Shown here piece after piece: positions 18,609 to 28,538 of a DNA stretch of 64,000 bases. The translations under genes and the position numbers were made by a program. Below the pieces are notes generated by a model. The model was given only the letters and a program-made list of their open reading frames with translations. It was not told the origin of the DNA and did no database searches. The stretch lies in contig NZ_JAERJD010000004.1 of assembly GCF_018257795.1 (NCBI RefSeq), positions 62,001-126,000 of the forward strand, given 5' to 3'. Position 1 is the stretch's first letter, and each line of letters begins with the position of its first letter. This stretch comes from Citrobacter sp. JGM124 (lineage in GTDB: Bacteria; Pseudomonadota; Gammaproteobacteria; Enterobacterales; Enterobacteriaceae).

Positions 18609-19520
18609 ATGCAAAAGTTTGATACCAAGACCTTTCAAGGCCTGATCCTGACTTTACAGGACTACTGGGCTCGCCAGGGCTGTACCATTGTTCAACCTTT
18701 GGACATGGAAGTTGGCGCCGGCACCTCTCACCCGATGACATGTTTACGGGCATTAGGGCCAGAACCTATGGCGGCAGCTTACGTGCAACCTTCCCGTCGC
18801 CCAACAGATGGCCGTTATGGCGAAAACCCTAACCGCTTACAGCATTACTACCAGTTTCAGGTGGTGATTAAGCCTTCTCCGGACAATATTCAGGAGCTGT
18901 ATCTTGGGTCGCTGAAAGAGTTGGGTATGGACCCAACGATTCATGATATTCGTTTCGTGGAAGATAACTGGGAAAACCCAACGCTCGGAGCCTGGGGGCT
19001 TGGTTGGGAAGTCTGGCTTAATGGTATGGAAGTAACGCAGTTTACTTACTTCCAGCAGGTTGGTGGCCTGGAATGTAAGCCCGTAACCGGTGAGATCACT
19101 TACGGTTTAGAACGCCTGGCAATGTATATCCAGGGTGTCGACAGTGTTTATGACTTGGTCTGGAGTGATGGCCCATTAGGTAAAACAACCTATGGTGATG
19201 TTTTCCTCCAGAACGAAATTGAGCAATCTACTTATAACTTTGAATATGCAGATGTGGATTTCTTGTTCACCTGCTTTGAACAATATGAAAAAGAGGCTCA
19301 ACAGCTGCTGGCTTTAGAGAAGCCGCTGCCACTGCCCGCTTACGAACGTATTCTAAAAGCCGCCCATAGCTTTAACTTGCTCGATGCCCGCAAAGCTATC
19401 TCTGTGACAGAACGTCAGCGCTATATTCTGCGTATTCGTACACTGACGAAAGCGGTGGCTGAAGCCTACTATGCTTCTCGTGAAGCGCTTGGCTTCCCGA
19501 TGTGTAATAAGAACAAATAA
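18609..19520 (+). CDS. glyQ: Glycyl-tRNA synthetase alpha subunit
   Basis: GlyQ of the bacterial alpha2-beta2 glycyl-tRNA synthetase, which charges tRNA-Gly. The start is the ATG at 18609 ([20 protein letters not shown]), matching E. coli; the frame is open for 18 codons further upstream. It is 303 residues, the normal length. Class II motifs are visible as [14 protein letters not shown] and [17 protein letters not shown]. The glyS start follows nine bases after its stop, forming a two-gene operon. Confidence 0.97.
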   Translation: MQKFDTKTFQGLILTLQDYWARQGCTIVQPLDMEVGAGTSHPMTCLRALGPEPMAAAYVQPSRRPTDGRYGENPNRLQHYYQFQVVIKPSPDNIQELYLGSLKELGMDPTIHDIRFVEDNWENPTLGAWGLGWEVWLNGMEVTQFTYFQQVGGLECKPVTGEITYGLERLAMYIQGVDSVYDLVWSDGPLGKTTYGDVFLQNEIEQSTYNFEYADVDFLFTCFEQYEKEAQQLLALEKPLPLPAYERILKAAHSFNLLDARKAISVTERQRYILRIRTLTKAVAEAYYASREALGFPMCNKNK

Positions 19521-19529
19521 GAGGCTGCC

Positions 19530-21599
19530 ATGTCTGAAAAAACTTTTCTGGTGGAAATCGGTACTGAAGAGCTACCGCCAAAAGCCCTGCGTAGCCTGGC
19601 TGAATCCTTTGCTGCGAATGTTACCGCTGAACTGGATACTGCTAATCTGACCTATAGTGACATTAAATGGTTTGCGGCACCCCGCCGTTTAGCACTGAAA
19701 ATTACACAATTAGCGGCGACACAGCCTGATCGTGAAGTTGAGAAGCGTGGTCCGGCGATTTCCGCTGCTTTTGATGCTGAAGGGCGACCAAGCAAAGCGG
19801 CGGAAGGTTGGGCTCGTGGTTGTGGCATTACTGTGGACCAGGCTGAACGTCTGGTCACAGATAAAGGCGAATGGTTGCTGTACCGCGCCTCGGTGAAAGG
19901 CGAAAGCGTTCAGGCATTATTGCCTGATATCATTGCCCGCTCACTTGCGAAGTTACCGATTCCTAAATTGATGCGCTGGGGAGCGTCTGACACTCAGTTT
20001 GTTCGCCCGGTACATACCGTGACGTTACTGTTAGACAGTGAGCTGATACCTGCGACTATTCTGGGTATTGCGTCAGATCGTGTTATTCGGGGCCACCGTT
20101 TTATGGGTGAATCTGAATTTACCCTTGAACATGCAGACCAGTATCCTGAGGTTTTAGCACAGCGCGGTAAAGTTATTGCTGACTATGAGCAGCGTAAAAC
20201 CTTGATCAAACATGATGCTGAAGCAGCCGCGCGTAAAATTGGTGGTGTGGCTGACTTAAGCGACAGCTTGTTAGAAGAAGTTGCCTCGTTAGTTGAATGG
20301 CCGGTTGTTTTGACGGCGACCTTTGAAGAGAAATTCCTCGCGGTCCCTGCCGAAGCACTGGTGTATACCATGAAAGGCGATCAGAAATACTTCCCGGTTT
20401 ACAGCACGGATGGAAAACTGCTGCCAAACTTTATCTTTGTGAGCAATATTGAGTCCAAAGATCCCCAGCAAATTATCTCCGGCAACGAAAAAGTGGTACG
20501 CCCACGTCTTGCGGATGCTGAGTTTTTCTTCAATAGCGACCGTAAAAAGCGTCTTGAAGATAACCTGCCACGTCTGGAAACCGTTTTGTTCCAGCAACAG
20601 TTAGGGACTCTGCGTGATAAGACAAACCGCATTGAGGCGCTTTCTGGCTGGATTGCCCAGCAAATTGGTGCTGATGTTAACCATGCAACCCGTGCAGGAC
20701 TGCTGTCCAAGTGTGACCTGATGACCAATATGGTGTTTGAGTTTACCGACACCCAGGGTGTGATGGGGATGCACTATGCACGTTTTGACGGTGAGGCTGA
20801 AGACGTTGCTGTTGCCTTGAACGAGCAGTATCAGCCGCGTTTTGCTGGTGATGATCTGCCCTCTAATCCTGTTGCCTGTGCTGTGGCAATTGCGGACAAA
20901 ATGGATACCCTGACGGGTATTTTTGGCATCGGTCAGCACCCTAAAGGGGATAAAGACCCATTTGCACTACGTCGTGCGGCATTGGGCATATTGCGCATCA
21001 TTGTTGAGAAAAACCTCAACCTTGACCTGCAAACCCTGACGGAAGAGGCTGCTCGTCTCTATGGTGACAAACTAACGAATGCTAATGTCGTTGATGATGT
21101 TATCGACTTTATGCTGGGACGTTTTCGTGCCTGGTACCAGGAAGAGGGGCATGCTGTCGATACCATTCAAGCTGTACTGGCGCGCCGCCCGACGAAACCA
21201 GCTGATTTCGATGCACGCATGAAGGCTGTTTCCTACTTCCGCACTTTGGATGCTGCTGTGGCTTTGGCTGCGGCGAATAAGCGAGTATCCAATATTCTGG
21301 CTAAATCGACAGAGACTCTGCATGATGGTGTCCGTGCTTCGGTACTGAAAGAAGCGGAAGAGATTCACCTGGCGACGCACCTGGTCGTACTACGTGACAA
21401 ACTACAACCATACTTCGCGGATGGCCGTTATCAGGAAGCGCTGGAGGAGTTGGCAACCTTACGTGAACCGGTTGATGCTTTCTTCGATAAAGTGATGGTC
21501 AATGTCGATGATGAAGCACTGCGTATTAATCGTCTGACCTTACTGACGAAGTTGCGTGAGCTGTTCTTACAAGTGGCAGATATCTCCCTGTTACAGTAA
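19530..21599 (+). CDS. glyS: Glycyl-tRNA synthetase beta subunit
   Basis: The 689-residue tRNA-binding beta subunit, the same size as in E. coli. It begins [20 protein letters not shown], a family hallmark, contains the HD-like and [10 protein letters not shown] regions, and ends with an anticodon-binding DALR-like domain ([15 protein letters not shown]). AGAGGCTGCC precedes the ATG. It is co-transcribed with glyQ and followed by an unmistakable terminator. Confidence 0.97.
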   Translation: MSEKTFLVEIGTEELPPKALRSLAESFAANVTAELDTANLTYSDIKWFAAPRRLALKITQLAATQPDREVEKRGPAISAAFDAEGRPSKAAEGWARGCGITVDQAERLVTDKGEWLLYRASVKGESVQALLPDIIARSLAKLPIPKLMRWGASDTQFVRPVHTVTLLLDSELIPATILGIASDRVIRGHRFMGESEFTLEHADQYPEVLAQRGKVIADYEQRKTLIKHDAEAAARKIGGVADLSDSLLEEVASLVEWPVVLTATFEEKFLAVPAEALVYTMKGDQKYFPVYSTDGKLLPNFIFVSNIESKDPQQIISGNEKVVRPRLADAEFFFNSDRKKRLEDNLPRLETVLFQQQLGTLRDKTNRIEALSGWIAQQIGADVNHATRAGLLSKCDLMTNMVFEFTDTQGVMGMHYARFDGEAEDVAVALNEQYQPRFAGDDLPSNPVACAVAIADKMDTLTGIFGIGQHPKGDKDPFALRRAALGILRIIVEKNLNLDLQTLTEEAARLYGDKLTNANVVDDVIDFMLGRFRAWYQEEGHAVDTIQAVLARRPTKPADFDARMKAVSYFRTLDAAVALAAANKRVSNILAKSTETLHDGVRASVLKEAEEIHLATHLVVLRDKLQPYFADGRYQEALEELATLREPVDAFFDKVMVNVDDEALRINRLTLLTKLRELFLQVADISLLQ

Positions 21600-21616
21600 G
21601 CGTTCAGTGCGTTGTT

Positions 21617-21650
21617 AAAAAACCCGTCACTGTCAGACGGGTTTTTTTTT
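21617..21650 (+). terminator. Rho-independent terminator of glyQS
   Basis: A 12-bp stem (21617-21628 with 21636-21647) built on AACCCGTC/GACGGGTT with a seven-base loop is followed by an unbroken T tract. It lies 18 bases past the glyS stop. Confidence 0.93.
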
Positions 21651-21855
21651 GGCCTGAAGAACGATCTGTTTTTATGTATCATGGTGACGTACACCATCAT
21701 TGTTCAAGCCATGGGGCTGCTCCCAGTCACTCACGTGGGTCAGTTTTTGTCGACTCAGCGTGTTGCCGCTTGCTGTCGCCCGAGTGTACACATTAATAGA
21801 TACTTTCTGTCCCCCCGTGATGTTTTCCTGAGAGAGACGTTGTCTGGAGTGAAGT

Positions 21856-22275
21856 ATGCCTGAACTCAAAAAAATACACGTGTCTGCAGCTGTCATTACC
21901 GATGCTGAAGGACGTATGCTACTGGTACGTAAACGTAATACAGACTTTTTTATGCAGCCAGGTGGTAAAATCGAGCCCGGAGAAGCCCCTGAAGTGGCTT
22001 TAATCCGTGAGCTTTATGAAGAGTTGCAGATTGAAGTACAGCCTGAAAACATGGTTTCGTTAGGGCAATATACTGATATCGCAGCCAATGAACCTGATCA
22101 TATTATTGTGGCTGATATGTTTCGTGTTAACCAATTCAGTGGTGACGTGTTATCTGCCGCTGAAATTGAAGACGTTGTGTGGTTCTCGCAAACAGATAAC
22201 AACATTATGCTGGCCCCATTAACCCTGAATAAAATCATTCCGTTACTTAACAAGGCGGATATGGAGCTGGCCTGA
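21856..22275 (+). CDS. Nudix hydrolase
   Basis: A 139-residue single-domain Nudix protein. The box GX5EX7REUXEEXGU is seen from Gly37 to Ile59 (GGKIEPGE, then RELYEELQI), with the conserved Gly replaced by Gln58. The RE and EE metal-binding acids are intact, so activity on a nucleoside diphosphate-linked substrate is likely; the substrate is unknown. GGAGTGAAGT precedes the ATG. It stands alone between the glyS terminator and yiaF, a position where E. coli lacks a Nudix gene. Confidence 0.85.
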   Translation: MPELKKIHVSAAVITDAEGRMLLVRKRNTDFFMQPGGKIEPGEAPEVALIRELYEELQIEVQPENMVSLGQYTDIAANEPDHIIVADMFRVNQFSGDVLSAAEIEDVVWFSQTDNNIMLAPLTLNKIIPLLNKADMELA

Positions 22276-22425
22276 AACGGCAGCGAAGTTCAGGGAGCAT
22301 AATGATATTAACCGAATGGTTTAGTGCGAAGGGGTATCTTGCCATGAATGGTTGGACTATCCTTAGCATCCTTATTCGGTCGTGATTACCACAGACGTTT
22401 GGCATTCATTAAAGAGGTAGAAAAA

Positions 22426-23136
22426 ATGGCGACAGGTAAGTCCTGGTCTCGCTGGTTTGCACCGCTGGCAGCATTGTTAGTGGTGGTGAGTCTGAGTGGT
22501 TGCTTTGATAAAGAAGGTGATCAACGCAAGGCATTTATCGATTTTCTGCAAAATACCGCGATGCGTAGCGGTGATCGTTTACCGACACTGACTTCCGATC
22601 AGAAGAAACAGTTTGGTGGGTTGGTTTCTGACTATGCGATTCTGTATGGTTTCTCGCAACAGATGAGCCAGGCGATGGATCAGGGTATCAGACCGGTACT
22701 GGATACCGTCAATGGAATCCGTGTACCGCAGGATTATTTGAACCAGCGTAACACATTACGCCAGGAGAACGGCGCACTGAATGTACTTGGCCAGCAGGTA
22801 CAGAATGCGAAGATGCAGGCAGACAGTGCGTTGGCTACGCTCAAGCAACCTGAAGACCTTAAAGCTGTTTTTGATAAAGTTTATGAGAAGGTTGTGACTA
22901 ATCCGGCAAACTCGATCGTGCCCTTGATTCCTGCGGCACAAAACCTGACTCAGCAATTGATGCAGGTGGGAGATTATATTGCTGAACAAGAAGGTCAGGT
23001 GAGCTTTACGGCTAATGGGATCCAGTTTCCGACTTCACGACAGGCGAGTCAGTATAATGCCTTGATTGCGCCACTTGGTGCCCAGCACCAGGCATTTATG
23101 CAGGCTTACACGACAGTCCAGAACGCGATGCAGTAA
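22426..23136 (+). CDS. yiaF: YiaF-type lipoprotein (DUF3053)
   Basis: A 236-residue lipoprotein of unknown function from the ATG at 22426, preceded by AAGAGGTAG. The signal peptide ends in a lipobox L23-S24-G25-C26, followed by Phe, which fits outer-membrane sorting. The mature part is Gln- and Ala-rich and helical. E. coli YiaF lies in the same neighbourhood next to ghrB. A terminator follows. Confidence 0.85.
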   Translation: MATGKSWSRWFAPLAALLVVVSLSGCFDKEGDQRKAFIDFLQNTAMRSGDRLPTLTSDQKKQFGGLVSDYAILYGFSQQMSQAMDQGIRPVLDTVNGIRVPQDYLNQRNTLRQENGALNVLGQQVQNAKMQADSALATLKQPEDLKAVFDKVYEKVVTNPANSIVPLIPAAQNLTQQLMQVGDYIAEQEGQVSFTANGIQFPTSRQASQYNALIAPLGAQHQAFMQAYTTVQNAMQ

Positions 23137-23156
23137 GCTGACACACGTTGTGAGAT

Positions 23157-23187
23157 AAGGCTGCCCGATGTCTGGATAGCCTTTTTT
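23157..23187 (+). terminator. Terminator after yiaF
   Basis: Inverted arms aaggct (23157-23162) and agcctt (23178-23183) are followed by a T run, 20 bases past the yiaF stop and just before the convergent ghrB stop. Confidence 0.65.
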
Positions 23188-23204
23188 ATTGAGTATTAAT
23201 CTAA

Positions 23205-24179
23205 CTACTTCAGAATGCCCGGGTTAACACAGTTAATTTCTACTTTACCGGTCAGGGCAGTAATCAGGTTATCAACTGCACATTCGTCCATGTCATAGCG
23301 CGTTTCATGTGTTGCAGAACCAATATGAGGCAGGGCAACGACGTTAGGCATTTTAAGTAATGGGGAGTCAACAGAAAGTGGCTCTTTTTCAAAGACATCC
23401 AGCCCGGCACCATAAATTTCACCCGCTTGCAGTGCCTCAATAAGCGCCTGCTCATCAACTACCGGCCCACGCCCGATATTAATCAGCACCGCTGATGACT
23501 TCATTTTTGCCAGTTGTTCAGCACCGATGAGGTGATGTGTTTCCGGGGTGAATGGCAGTAAAATACAGACAAAATCAGCGGTAGAGAGCAGGGTGTCCAG
23601 GTCGCAATATTGGGCATCAAAGCGTTCTTCTGCTTCTGTATGACGACGGCGTGCATTATAAATAACAGGCATACTAAAACCGAAATGGGCACGCTGTGCC
23701 AGCGCCATACCGATGCGCCCCATACCAACAATACCGAGCGTCTTATGATGCACGTTAATGCCATACCAGTCAGTACCGACGCTATTCTGCCACTTACCGG
23801 CTTTAACACGTTCAGCAAGCTCGACGATGCGGCGAGCACTGGACAGAATGAGTGCCATTGCGGTATCTGCAACCGTTTCAGTGAGTACGGTTGGGGTATG
23901 CATCAGAATGATGTTACGTGCATTCAGGGCATCAACATTAAAATTATCGTAACCTACGGTAGCGGTTGAGGCGGCGCGTAGCTTCGGCATCTGTGCCAGA
24001 AAGGACTCATCAACTTTACCATTGGAACCCAGGATACCCTCTGCATTGGCAAAAATTTGTGCGTTAGCTGCAACAGTCTCAGGGTTAATGTCAGAAAATT
24101 GGTTGATGGTAAAGTGTGTTTCCAGACGTTTTACGAGGTTATCAGGTAAGGTTTTGTAGAGGATAATCGACGGCTTCAT
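23205..24179 (-). CDS. ghrB: Glyoxylate/hydroxypyruvate reductase B (2-ketogluconate reductase)
   Basis: A 324-residue D-2-hydroxyacid dehydrogenase, the E. coli GhrB length, reducing glyoxylate, hydroxypyruvate and 2-ketogluconate with NADPH. The dinucleotide fold GIVGMGRIG is at residues 149-157; the catalytic triad is Arg237 (NIGRGP), Glu266 (FEKEP) and His285 (LPHIGS). Residues THETR and CVNP near the end match the family. It converges on yiaF as in the E. coli neighbourhood. Confidence 0.95.
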   Translation of the reverse strand: MKPSIILYKTLPDNLVKRLETHFTINQFSDINPETVAANAQIFANAEGILGSNGKVDESFLAQMPKLRAASTATVGYDNFNVDALNARNIILMHTPTVLTETVADTAMALILSSARRIVELAERVKAGKWQNSVGTDWYGINVHHKTLGIVGMGRIGMALAQRAHFGFSMPVIYNARRRHTEAEERFDAQYCDLDTLLSTADFVCILLPFTPETHHLIGAEQLAKMKSSAVLINIGRGPVVDEQALIEALQAGEIYGAGLDVFEKEPLSVDSPLLKMPNVVALPHIGSATHETRYDMDECAVDNLITALTGKVEINCVNPGILK

Positions 24180-24749
24180 TAGGGTCTCCGTGCATCATTA
24201 ACACATAAATCGGTCAGCAGGTGACCGATACGAGTTCAGCTCAGACAGATAACTGCCAGATCTGTTACTGCTTAACAGGGACATGGGGCACTGCGTACAG
24301 GGGTTTTCTCATACACTAACAAATTTCGCTACGGTATCTATCATAGTATGAAACTTCTGTTGAATGGAACCTGCCCTGGGGAAAAGTCTGCCTGCAGTGA
24401 TGCAGAGCGGATGACGGGGATCGTATCTCGTCTTCAGATAAAAATGGGAAGCGTAAGTTGAGTCAGAAAATTAGCTACTGGCGATAATAATCAATACCGG
24501 AATAAAAAATATTCACCGTCATTTACACTTAAAGTGAAATCTATAACATACCATTTTTTATTTTAGTAATAATATTGTCTTTGCCACAATGAAAATAATG
24601 CTAATAACGAGGTGAGACGTAATGTATGTGTGGCCAATTAATCTATGCCCATTGCCATGGCGATATTCGGAATTTCTATTCTGAATGGCCACTAGCCTGT
24701 TGAGAATAATAAAAACGTAGAAAGTTATATAAATGATTCAGAGGGAAAA
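24180..24749. other. Intergenic region between ghrB and the proline-repeat gene
   Basis: 570 bases, AT-rich in its right half, with no gene. It must hold the ghrB promoter on the left and that of the proline-repeat gene on the right. A short imperfect inverted repeat (ttcggaat...attctgaa) lies near 24670. Confidence 0.5.
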
Positions 24750-25088
24750 ATGAATAATGTATCTTTAGAAGGGACTATTCTTGCAGGTAAGAATATGGAT
24801 TTATCTCGCCAGCCTGAATTGAATGGTATTAAGTCGGGACATAATACTGTGCCTGCGGCTCGCTTCATTCATCACTTTGAATCTGTATACAATAGCCCCA
24901 TAGTACCTGGTTGTATTTCCCAGGGGGCACAACCAGACGTTGTCAACAATGCAGAACATTCGCGACAGCAGGTATCAGTATCAAAGCGGGTACCTATTCC
25001 TGCCCCCAGATTTTCCCTTATCCCCATTCCGCCTCCAGGACGAATGCTGATGCCCATTCCCGCGCCCAGATCACATAATAAGTGTTAA
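24750..25088 (+). CDS. Small proline-repeat protein of unknown function
   Basis: I do not recognise this 112-residue protein. It has no signal peptide or membrane segment. Its C-terminal third contains three copies of a ten-residue unit starting PIPAPR (82-87), PIPPPGR (92-98) and PIPAPR (102-107), exactly ten residues apart, so the DNA repeats every 30 bases. The PxPxP cores should form polyproline II helices that bind other proteins. The last residue is Cys. The gene looks real: AGAGGG lies five bases before the ATG and a hairpin with T-rich tail overlaps its stop. A secreted effector or an adaptor are both possible; nothing in the sequence decides. Confidence 0.65.
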   Translation: MNNVSLEGTILAGKNMDLSRQPELNGIKSGHNTVPAARFIHHFESVYNSPIVPGCISQGAQPDVVNNAEHSRQQVSVSKRVPIPAPRFSLIPIPPPGRMLMPIPAPRSHNKC

Positions 25089-25121
25089 TGCCACTAAGGA
25101 TTAACACTTTATATTATTTTT
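25081..25121 (+). terminator. Terminator of the proline-repeat gene
   Basis: A perfect 9-bp inverted repeat (agtgttaat 25081-25089, attaacact 25100-25108) includes the stop codon itself and is followed by TTATATTATTTTT. It also faces the convergent Sel1-repeat gene. Confidence 0.65.
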
Positions 25122-25127
25122 CCGAAC

Positions 25128-25739
25128 CTATTCAGACAGGTTATTAAAATAGCAACAAGCTGGTGGGAAATTATCTGAGCAACTTTGTTGGAATAATTTT
25201 TTTGCCTTTCCTGGGTTTTCAGTAATACCTTTTCCTTCATGATATATCAGCCCCAGGAAATACTTGGCTTCCGGGTCATTTTGATTTGAAGACAGCTCAA
25301 ACCAGTATCTTGCTTTGGTATAATCATGAGATACCCCCTTTCCATACAGGTACATATAACCAAGATTAAATTGAGACTCAGCATCACCTTGGCGTGAGGC
25401 TTTCTCATGCCAGTACCAAAATTCTGTTTTGGAATAATCCTTCAAATTATTTTTATCATTGTAGTAAATATTTTTAAGGTAGCGAATTACGTCCGACTTT
25501 CCTTTCTGGGTAATAACTTGATATGTTTTTTTCTCATGGCTTAAATGTTCTCCTGTGTTTGATTTAAGGGTGGGTACTTTTCCATTTTGATGGTCTGTCG
25601 TCGGGTTGTTGATAAGTGAGTATTGCAACGCTGAGGGGGCGACATGGCAAAGTGCTAATTCGCTAAATAAGCATGAAATACATATCAGGGGTGATAGTGT
25701 ATGTAAGTAGTAAAGCTTACTCCTTGAAAACATTATCAT
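25128..25739 (-). CDS. Sel1-repeat (TPR-like) secreted protein
   Basis: A 203-residue protein with a hydrophobic N-terminus (residues 10-31) that looks like a signal peptide, so it is probably periplasmic or secreted. Residues 105-190 hold two to three Sel1-like repeats: GDAESQFNLGYMYLYGKGV, DPEAKYFLGLIYHEGKG and the related tail. A Cys-rich end (QSCSDNFPPACC) could form disulfides. Such repeats mediate protein contacts. The sequence is AT-rich. Start is either ATG 25739 or the ATG two codons later. It is downstream of, and in the same direction as, a LuxR-family regulator, separated by 222 bases. Confidence 0.7.
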   Translation of the reverse strand: MIMFSRSKLYYLHTLSPLICISCLFSELALCHVAPSALQYSLINNPTTDHQNGKVPTLKSNTGEHLSHEKKTYQVITQKGKSDVIRYLKNIYYNDKNNLKDYSKTEFWYWHEKASRQGDAESQFNLGYMYLYGKGVSHDYTKARYWFELSSNQNDPEAKYFLGLIYHEGKGITENPGKAKKLFQQSCSDNFPPACCYFNNLSE

Positions 25740-25961
25740 AGCCTAGTCCATGTTTATAGTTTTTACGATACCTTTTTTGATACCCCGTATACGGAATTTT
25801 TTCAGGATCGCATTAGTGGCTGACATCACCTAAAAGGCAGTATGACATCGCTCTGCCTGCTATTTAAATGTATACATAAGAAGAGTAATCAATATTCCCG
25901 AGTTAGTTATATACAACAGTTGTTTAAAAAATAATGAACATATCTTCATCATATAAAACAT

Positions 25962-26696
25962 TTAATTTATTTTTTTTATCAAATTCATTTCTATACTCAG
26001 AACTATAGCTTGCCTGGCATTATTCACGCCAAGTTTTCTAACTGCATTTTTCACGTGAAATTTAACGGTGCTTAATGATATTCCTATTATCCCTGCAATA
26101 TCCGCATAGCACTTTCCTTTACTAATCCAGTACATAACTTCATTTTCACGAACAGTAAAAATACTATTTTGAGTTTTCGTGTTCTTACTGTTTTCATTTG
26201 AAATAACAACATCCCTGAGCTTATGCATTTGTTCATTTATTTCTATTAATAGCATTTGAATGGCATTCCAGTTAGTTTTAAAACATGCATCACAATCTAA
26301 CTTGTTATTTTCAATGATGAATGATAACAATGTAAGGTTATTGCTGTGGTCATGTAAAATAAAAGTGCAGCCATTGACGATGTTATACTTTTGAGACGGT
26401 TGAAAGATTTTTTTGAATTTTAAGTCAGAGAGTAAAGTGATATTTTCATCCCAGGAGAAGGGGGATGTTCGGCGAGATGCCGTTAATATTACAGGGTCGA
26501 TATATTGTATGTTATTTTCAATGTAAAGATTGACCCATTTGTCAGGGTAACTTGAAATAATTAGTATTTTTGACGGGTCATCTTTGTTTAATACCGTGTA
26601 AACGTAATCAATCCCTTTATACACGTCCAATTTTCTATCGATAAAACGCTTGAATGTTTCCGATAGTATTTCATTACCTTTTAAAATATAAAGCAT
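25962..26696 (-). CDS. LuxR-family quorum-sensing regulator (ExpR/YenR type)
   Basis: A 244-residue regulator with an autoinducer-binding N-terminal domain and a LuxR helix-turn-helix (residues about 180-240, TVKFHVKNAVRKLGVNNARQA). Invariant acyl-homoserine-lactone pocket residues are present: Trp54, Tyr58, Asp67-Pro68 and Trp82 (SPFSWDE). The sequence is close to ExpR of soft-rot bacteria and YenR of Yersinia, a class that often binds DNA without signal and is released by it. The start at 26696 is chosen because AAAGGAG lies four bases upstream; a start 11 codons earlier lacks one. No luxI-type synthase lies nearby, so within this window it is a solo receptor. AT-rich. Confidence 0.87.
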   Translation of the reverse strand: MLYILKGNEILSETFKRFIDRKLDVYKGIDYVYTVLNKDDPSKILIISSYPDKWVNLYIENNIQYIDPVILTASRRTSPFSWDENITLLSDLKFKKIFQPSQKYNIVNGCTFILHDHSNNLTLLSFIIENNKLDCDACFKTNWNAIQMLLIEINEQMHKLRDVVISNENSKNTKTQNSIFTVRENEVMYWISKGKCYADIAGIIGISLSTVKFHVKNAVRKLGVNNARQAIVLSIEMNLIKKIN

Positions 26697-26911
26697 GTCA
26701 CTCCTTTGATGTAATGTTTTTATTCCCATTCTTAAATACAGGTTTTTTTATACTTTAATGCAGTGAAATAAGTACTTATGTCTTATTGAAACGGTTTAGG
26801 AATAGTAATAATTTCATTAACAAGAAATCATAAACTTATGGCTAACGTCAAATGTTTTGAATTCAATAGCCGATATTCTTAACTTAATTTTTTAATCAAG
26901 TCAGGAAGAAG

Positions 26912-27160
26912 ATGAAGAGCCATAAAAAATATCAAATAGAATATAATGACTGGCATCCTGCCGATATTATATCTGCGGTAAAAAAAACAGGGACGACAAT
27001 CGCAGCCCTGTCGCGAGAACACGGCCTGGCCTCTTCCACATTGGGTAATACGTTGTACAGGAAATGGCCAAGAGGGGAAAAAATAATAGCAGAGCATCTG
27101 AGTATACCAGCAAGTGAAATATGGCCATCTCGGTATAATAAGGCTGCGAACAGAGGCTGA
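26912..27160 (+). CDS. Ner/Nlp-like helix-turn-helix DNA-binding protein
   Basis: An 82-residue protein resembling Ner of phage Mu and the host relatives Nlp/SfsB. The helix-turn-helix covers most of it: DWHPADIISAVKKTGT, then SREHGLASSTLGNTLYRKWP, and the closing EIWPSRY, which is a hallmark of the family. AGGAAGA precedes the ATG. It diverges from the LuxR-family gene across 215 bases. It may be a domesticated phage repressor. Target unknown. Confidence 0.8.
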   Translation: MKSHKKYQIEYNDWHPADIISAVKKTGTTIAALSREHGLASSTLGNTLYRKWPRGEKIIAEHLSIPASEIWPSRYNKAANRG

Positions 27161-27530
27161 ATACTTACCATGTCGTTAATTGATTGATATTAAGGAGTAA
27201 TTCATTCTGTTGACGCTGATTTCATAGAAGCAGTAAATATATGGAAAAGTCAGTGAGGGTAATTTATTCTGGTTCAGGTTGTGGCAAATTATTTTTTAAT
27301 GCTGGTAGAAGTTGAGTTTTTTAAAATAATAAAAAACACTTCAATGGTAAACTGAATGGTATTTTTATTATTATCTTTTCTAATCTATCAGGTAGAGTGA
27401 TTCATAGGCATGTGATCATTATTTTATATGTAACTATAGCGTTTAATGGTGCCAGAGAGATCGGGGGAAATAGAATTACAGTAAATAATCCCCTCCCCTT
27501 TGGGAGGAGAGGATCCAGATATAGCAGGGG
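27161..27530. other. Intergenic region between the Ner-like gene and dppF
   Basis: 370 AT-rich bases with no gene. The only feature I can name is the hairpin following dppF at 27492-27507. Confidence 0.5.
27492..27507 (-). terminator. Hairpin after dppF
   Basis: A six-bp GC-rich stem (cctccc/gggagg) with a four-base loop lies 24 bases beyond the dppF stop. On the minus strand the following bases are ATTATTTA rather than a full T tract, so termination is likely but not certain. Confidence 0.55.
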
Positions 27531-28538
27531 TTAACGGACTTCTCCGTTAATGTCCTGGTCAACAGCGAAACAGGCGACCAGCTGACCATTACCATAATCT
27601 TTTAATTTCGGTTGTAGTTGAGTACAGGGGCCAAAACGACGACGGCAACGCGCATTAAAAGCACAGCCCGGAGGTGGGCTCAGTGGGCTGGGTAGCTCAC
27701 CTGTGAGTTTAATGCGTTCTACACGATCATCTGGATTGAGGCGCGGTGTTGCTGAGAGCAAAGCCTGGGTATAAGGGTGCTGTGGGTTGGAAAAAATCTG
27801 CTCTTTAGAACCCTTTTCCACACAACGGCCAAGATACATCACCATGACTTCATCGGCAATGTGCTCCACAACGGACAAGTCATGGGAGATGAAGACGTAA
27901 GAAAGCCCCAGTTCTTGTTGCAAATCCATCATCAGGTTAAGCACTTGTGCCCGCACTGATACGTCCAGGGCTGAAACAGGCTCATCAGCAATGACCACAT
28001 CTGGGTTCAGCATCAAACCACGAGCGATAGCAATACGCTGGCGCTGACCACCAGAAAACATATGAGGGTAACGATCATAATGTTCGGTTTTCAGCCCTAC
28101 TTTAGACATCATTTCCAGCGCTTTTTCACGGCGTTCAGTTTTACTCAGTGAGGTATTTATCACCAACGGCTCTTCGAGAATCTGCCCAACTTTCTTGCGT
28201 GGATTTAACGAACCATAGGGGTTCTGAAAAACTATCTGGATTTTCTGGCGGCGCAATTTTTCTGCAGAAGCATCAGGTATCAGTAAATCTTGTCCCTGAT
28301 AATAAAGCTCGCCGTCTGTTGGGACTTCAATCATTGTCAGCAGACGGCCCAGCGTGGACTTGCCACAACCTGATTCACCCACTACAGCCAGTGTTTTACC
28401 GCGTTCGAGAGTGAAGGTGACACCATCCAGAGCTTTAACCAGACGTTCGGGCGCAAACATGCCTTTTTTCACGACATAGTGTTTTTTCAAGTCGATAGCC
28501 TGCAACAAGTGTTGCGTGGTGGCCTGTTGGGTACTCAT
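27531..28538 (-). CDS. dppF: Dipeptide ABC transporter ATP-binding protein DppF
   Basis: A 335-residue ABC ATPase, one of two that drive the dipeptide and heme-precursor importer. Walker A is GESGCGKS, the signature [15 protein letters not shown], and Walker [13 protein letters not shown]. The C-terminal oligopeptide-type extension has Cys residues ([15 protein letters not shown], then ACF). It overlaps dppD by four bases. Confidence 0.95.
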   Translation of the reverse strand: MSTQQATTQHLLQAIDLKKHYVVKKGMFAPERLVKALDGVTFTLERGKTLAVVGESGCGKSTLGRLLTMIEVPTDGELYYQGQDLLIPDASAEKLRRQKIQIVFQNPYGSLNPRKKVGQILEEPLVINTSLSKTERREKALEMMSKVGLKTEHYDRYPHMFSGGQRQRIAIARGLMLNPDVVIADEPVSALDVSVRAQVLNLMMDLQQELGLSYVFISHDLSVVEHIADEVMVMYLGRCVEKGSKEQIFSNPQHPYTQALLSATPRLNPDDRVERIKLTGELPSPLSPPPGCAFNARCRRRFGPCTQLQPKLKDYGNGQLVACFAVDQDINGEVR

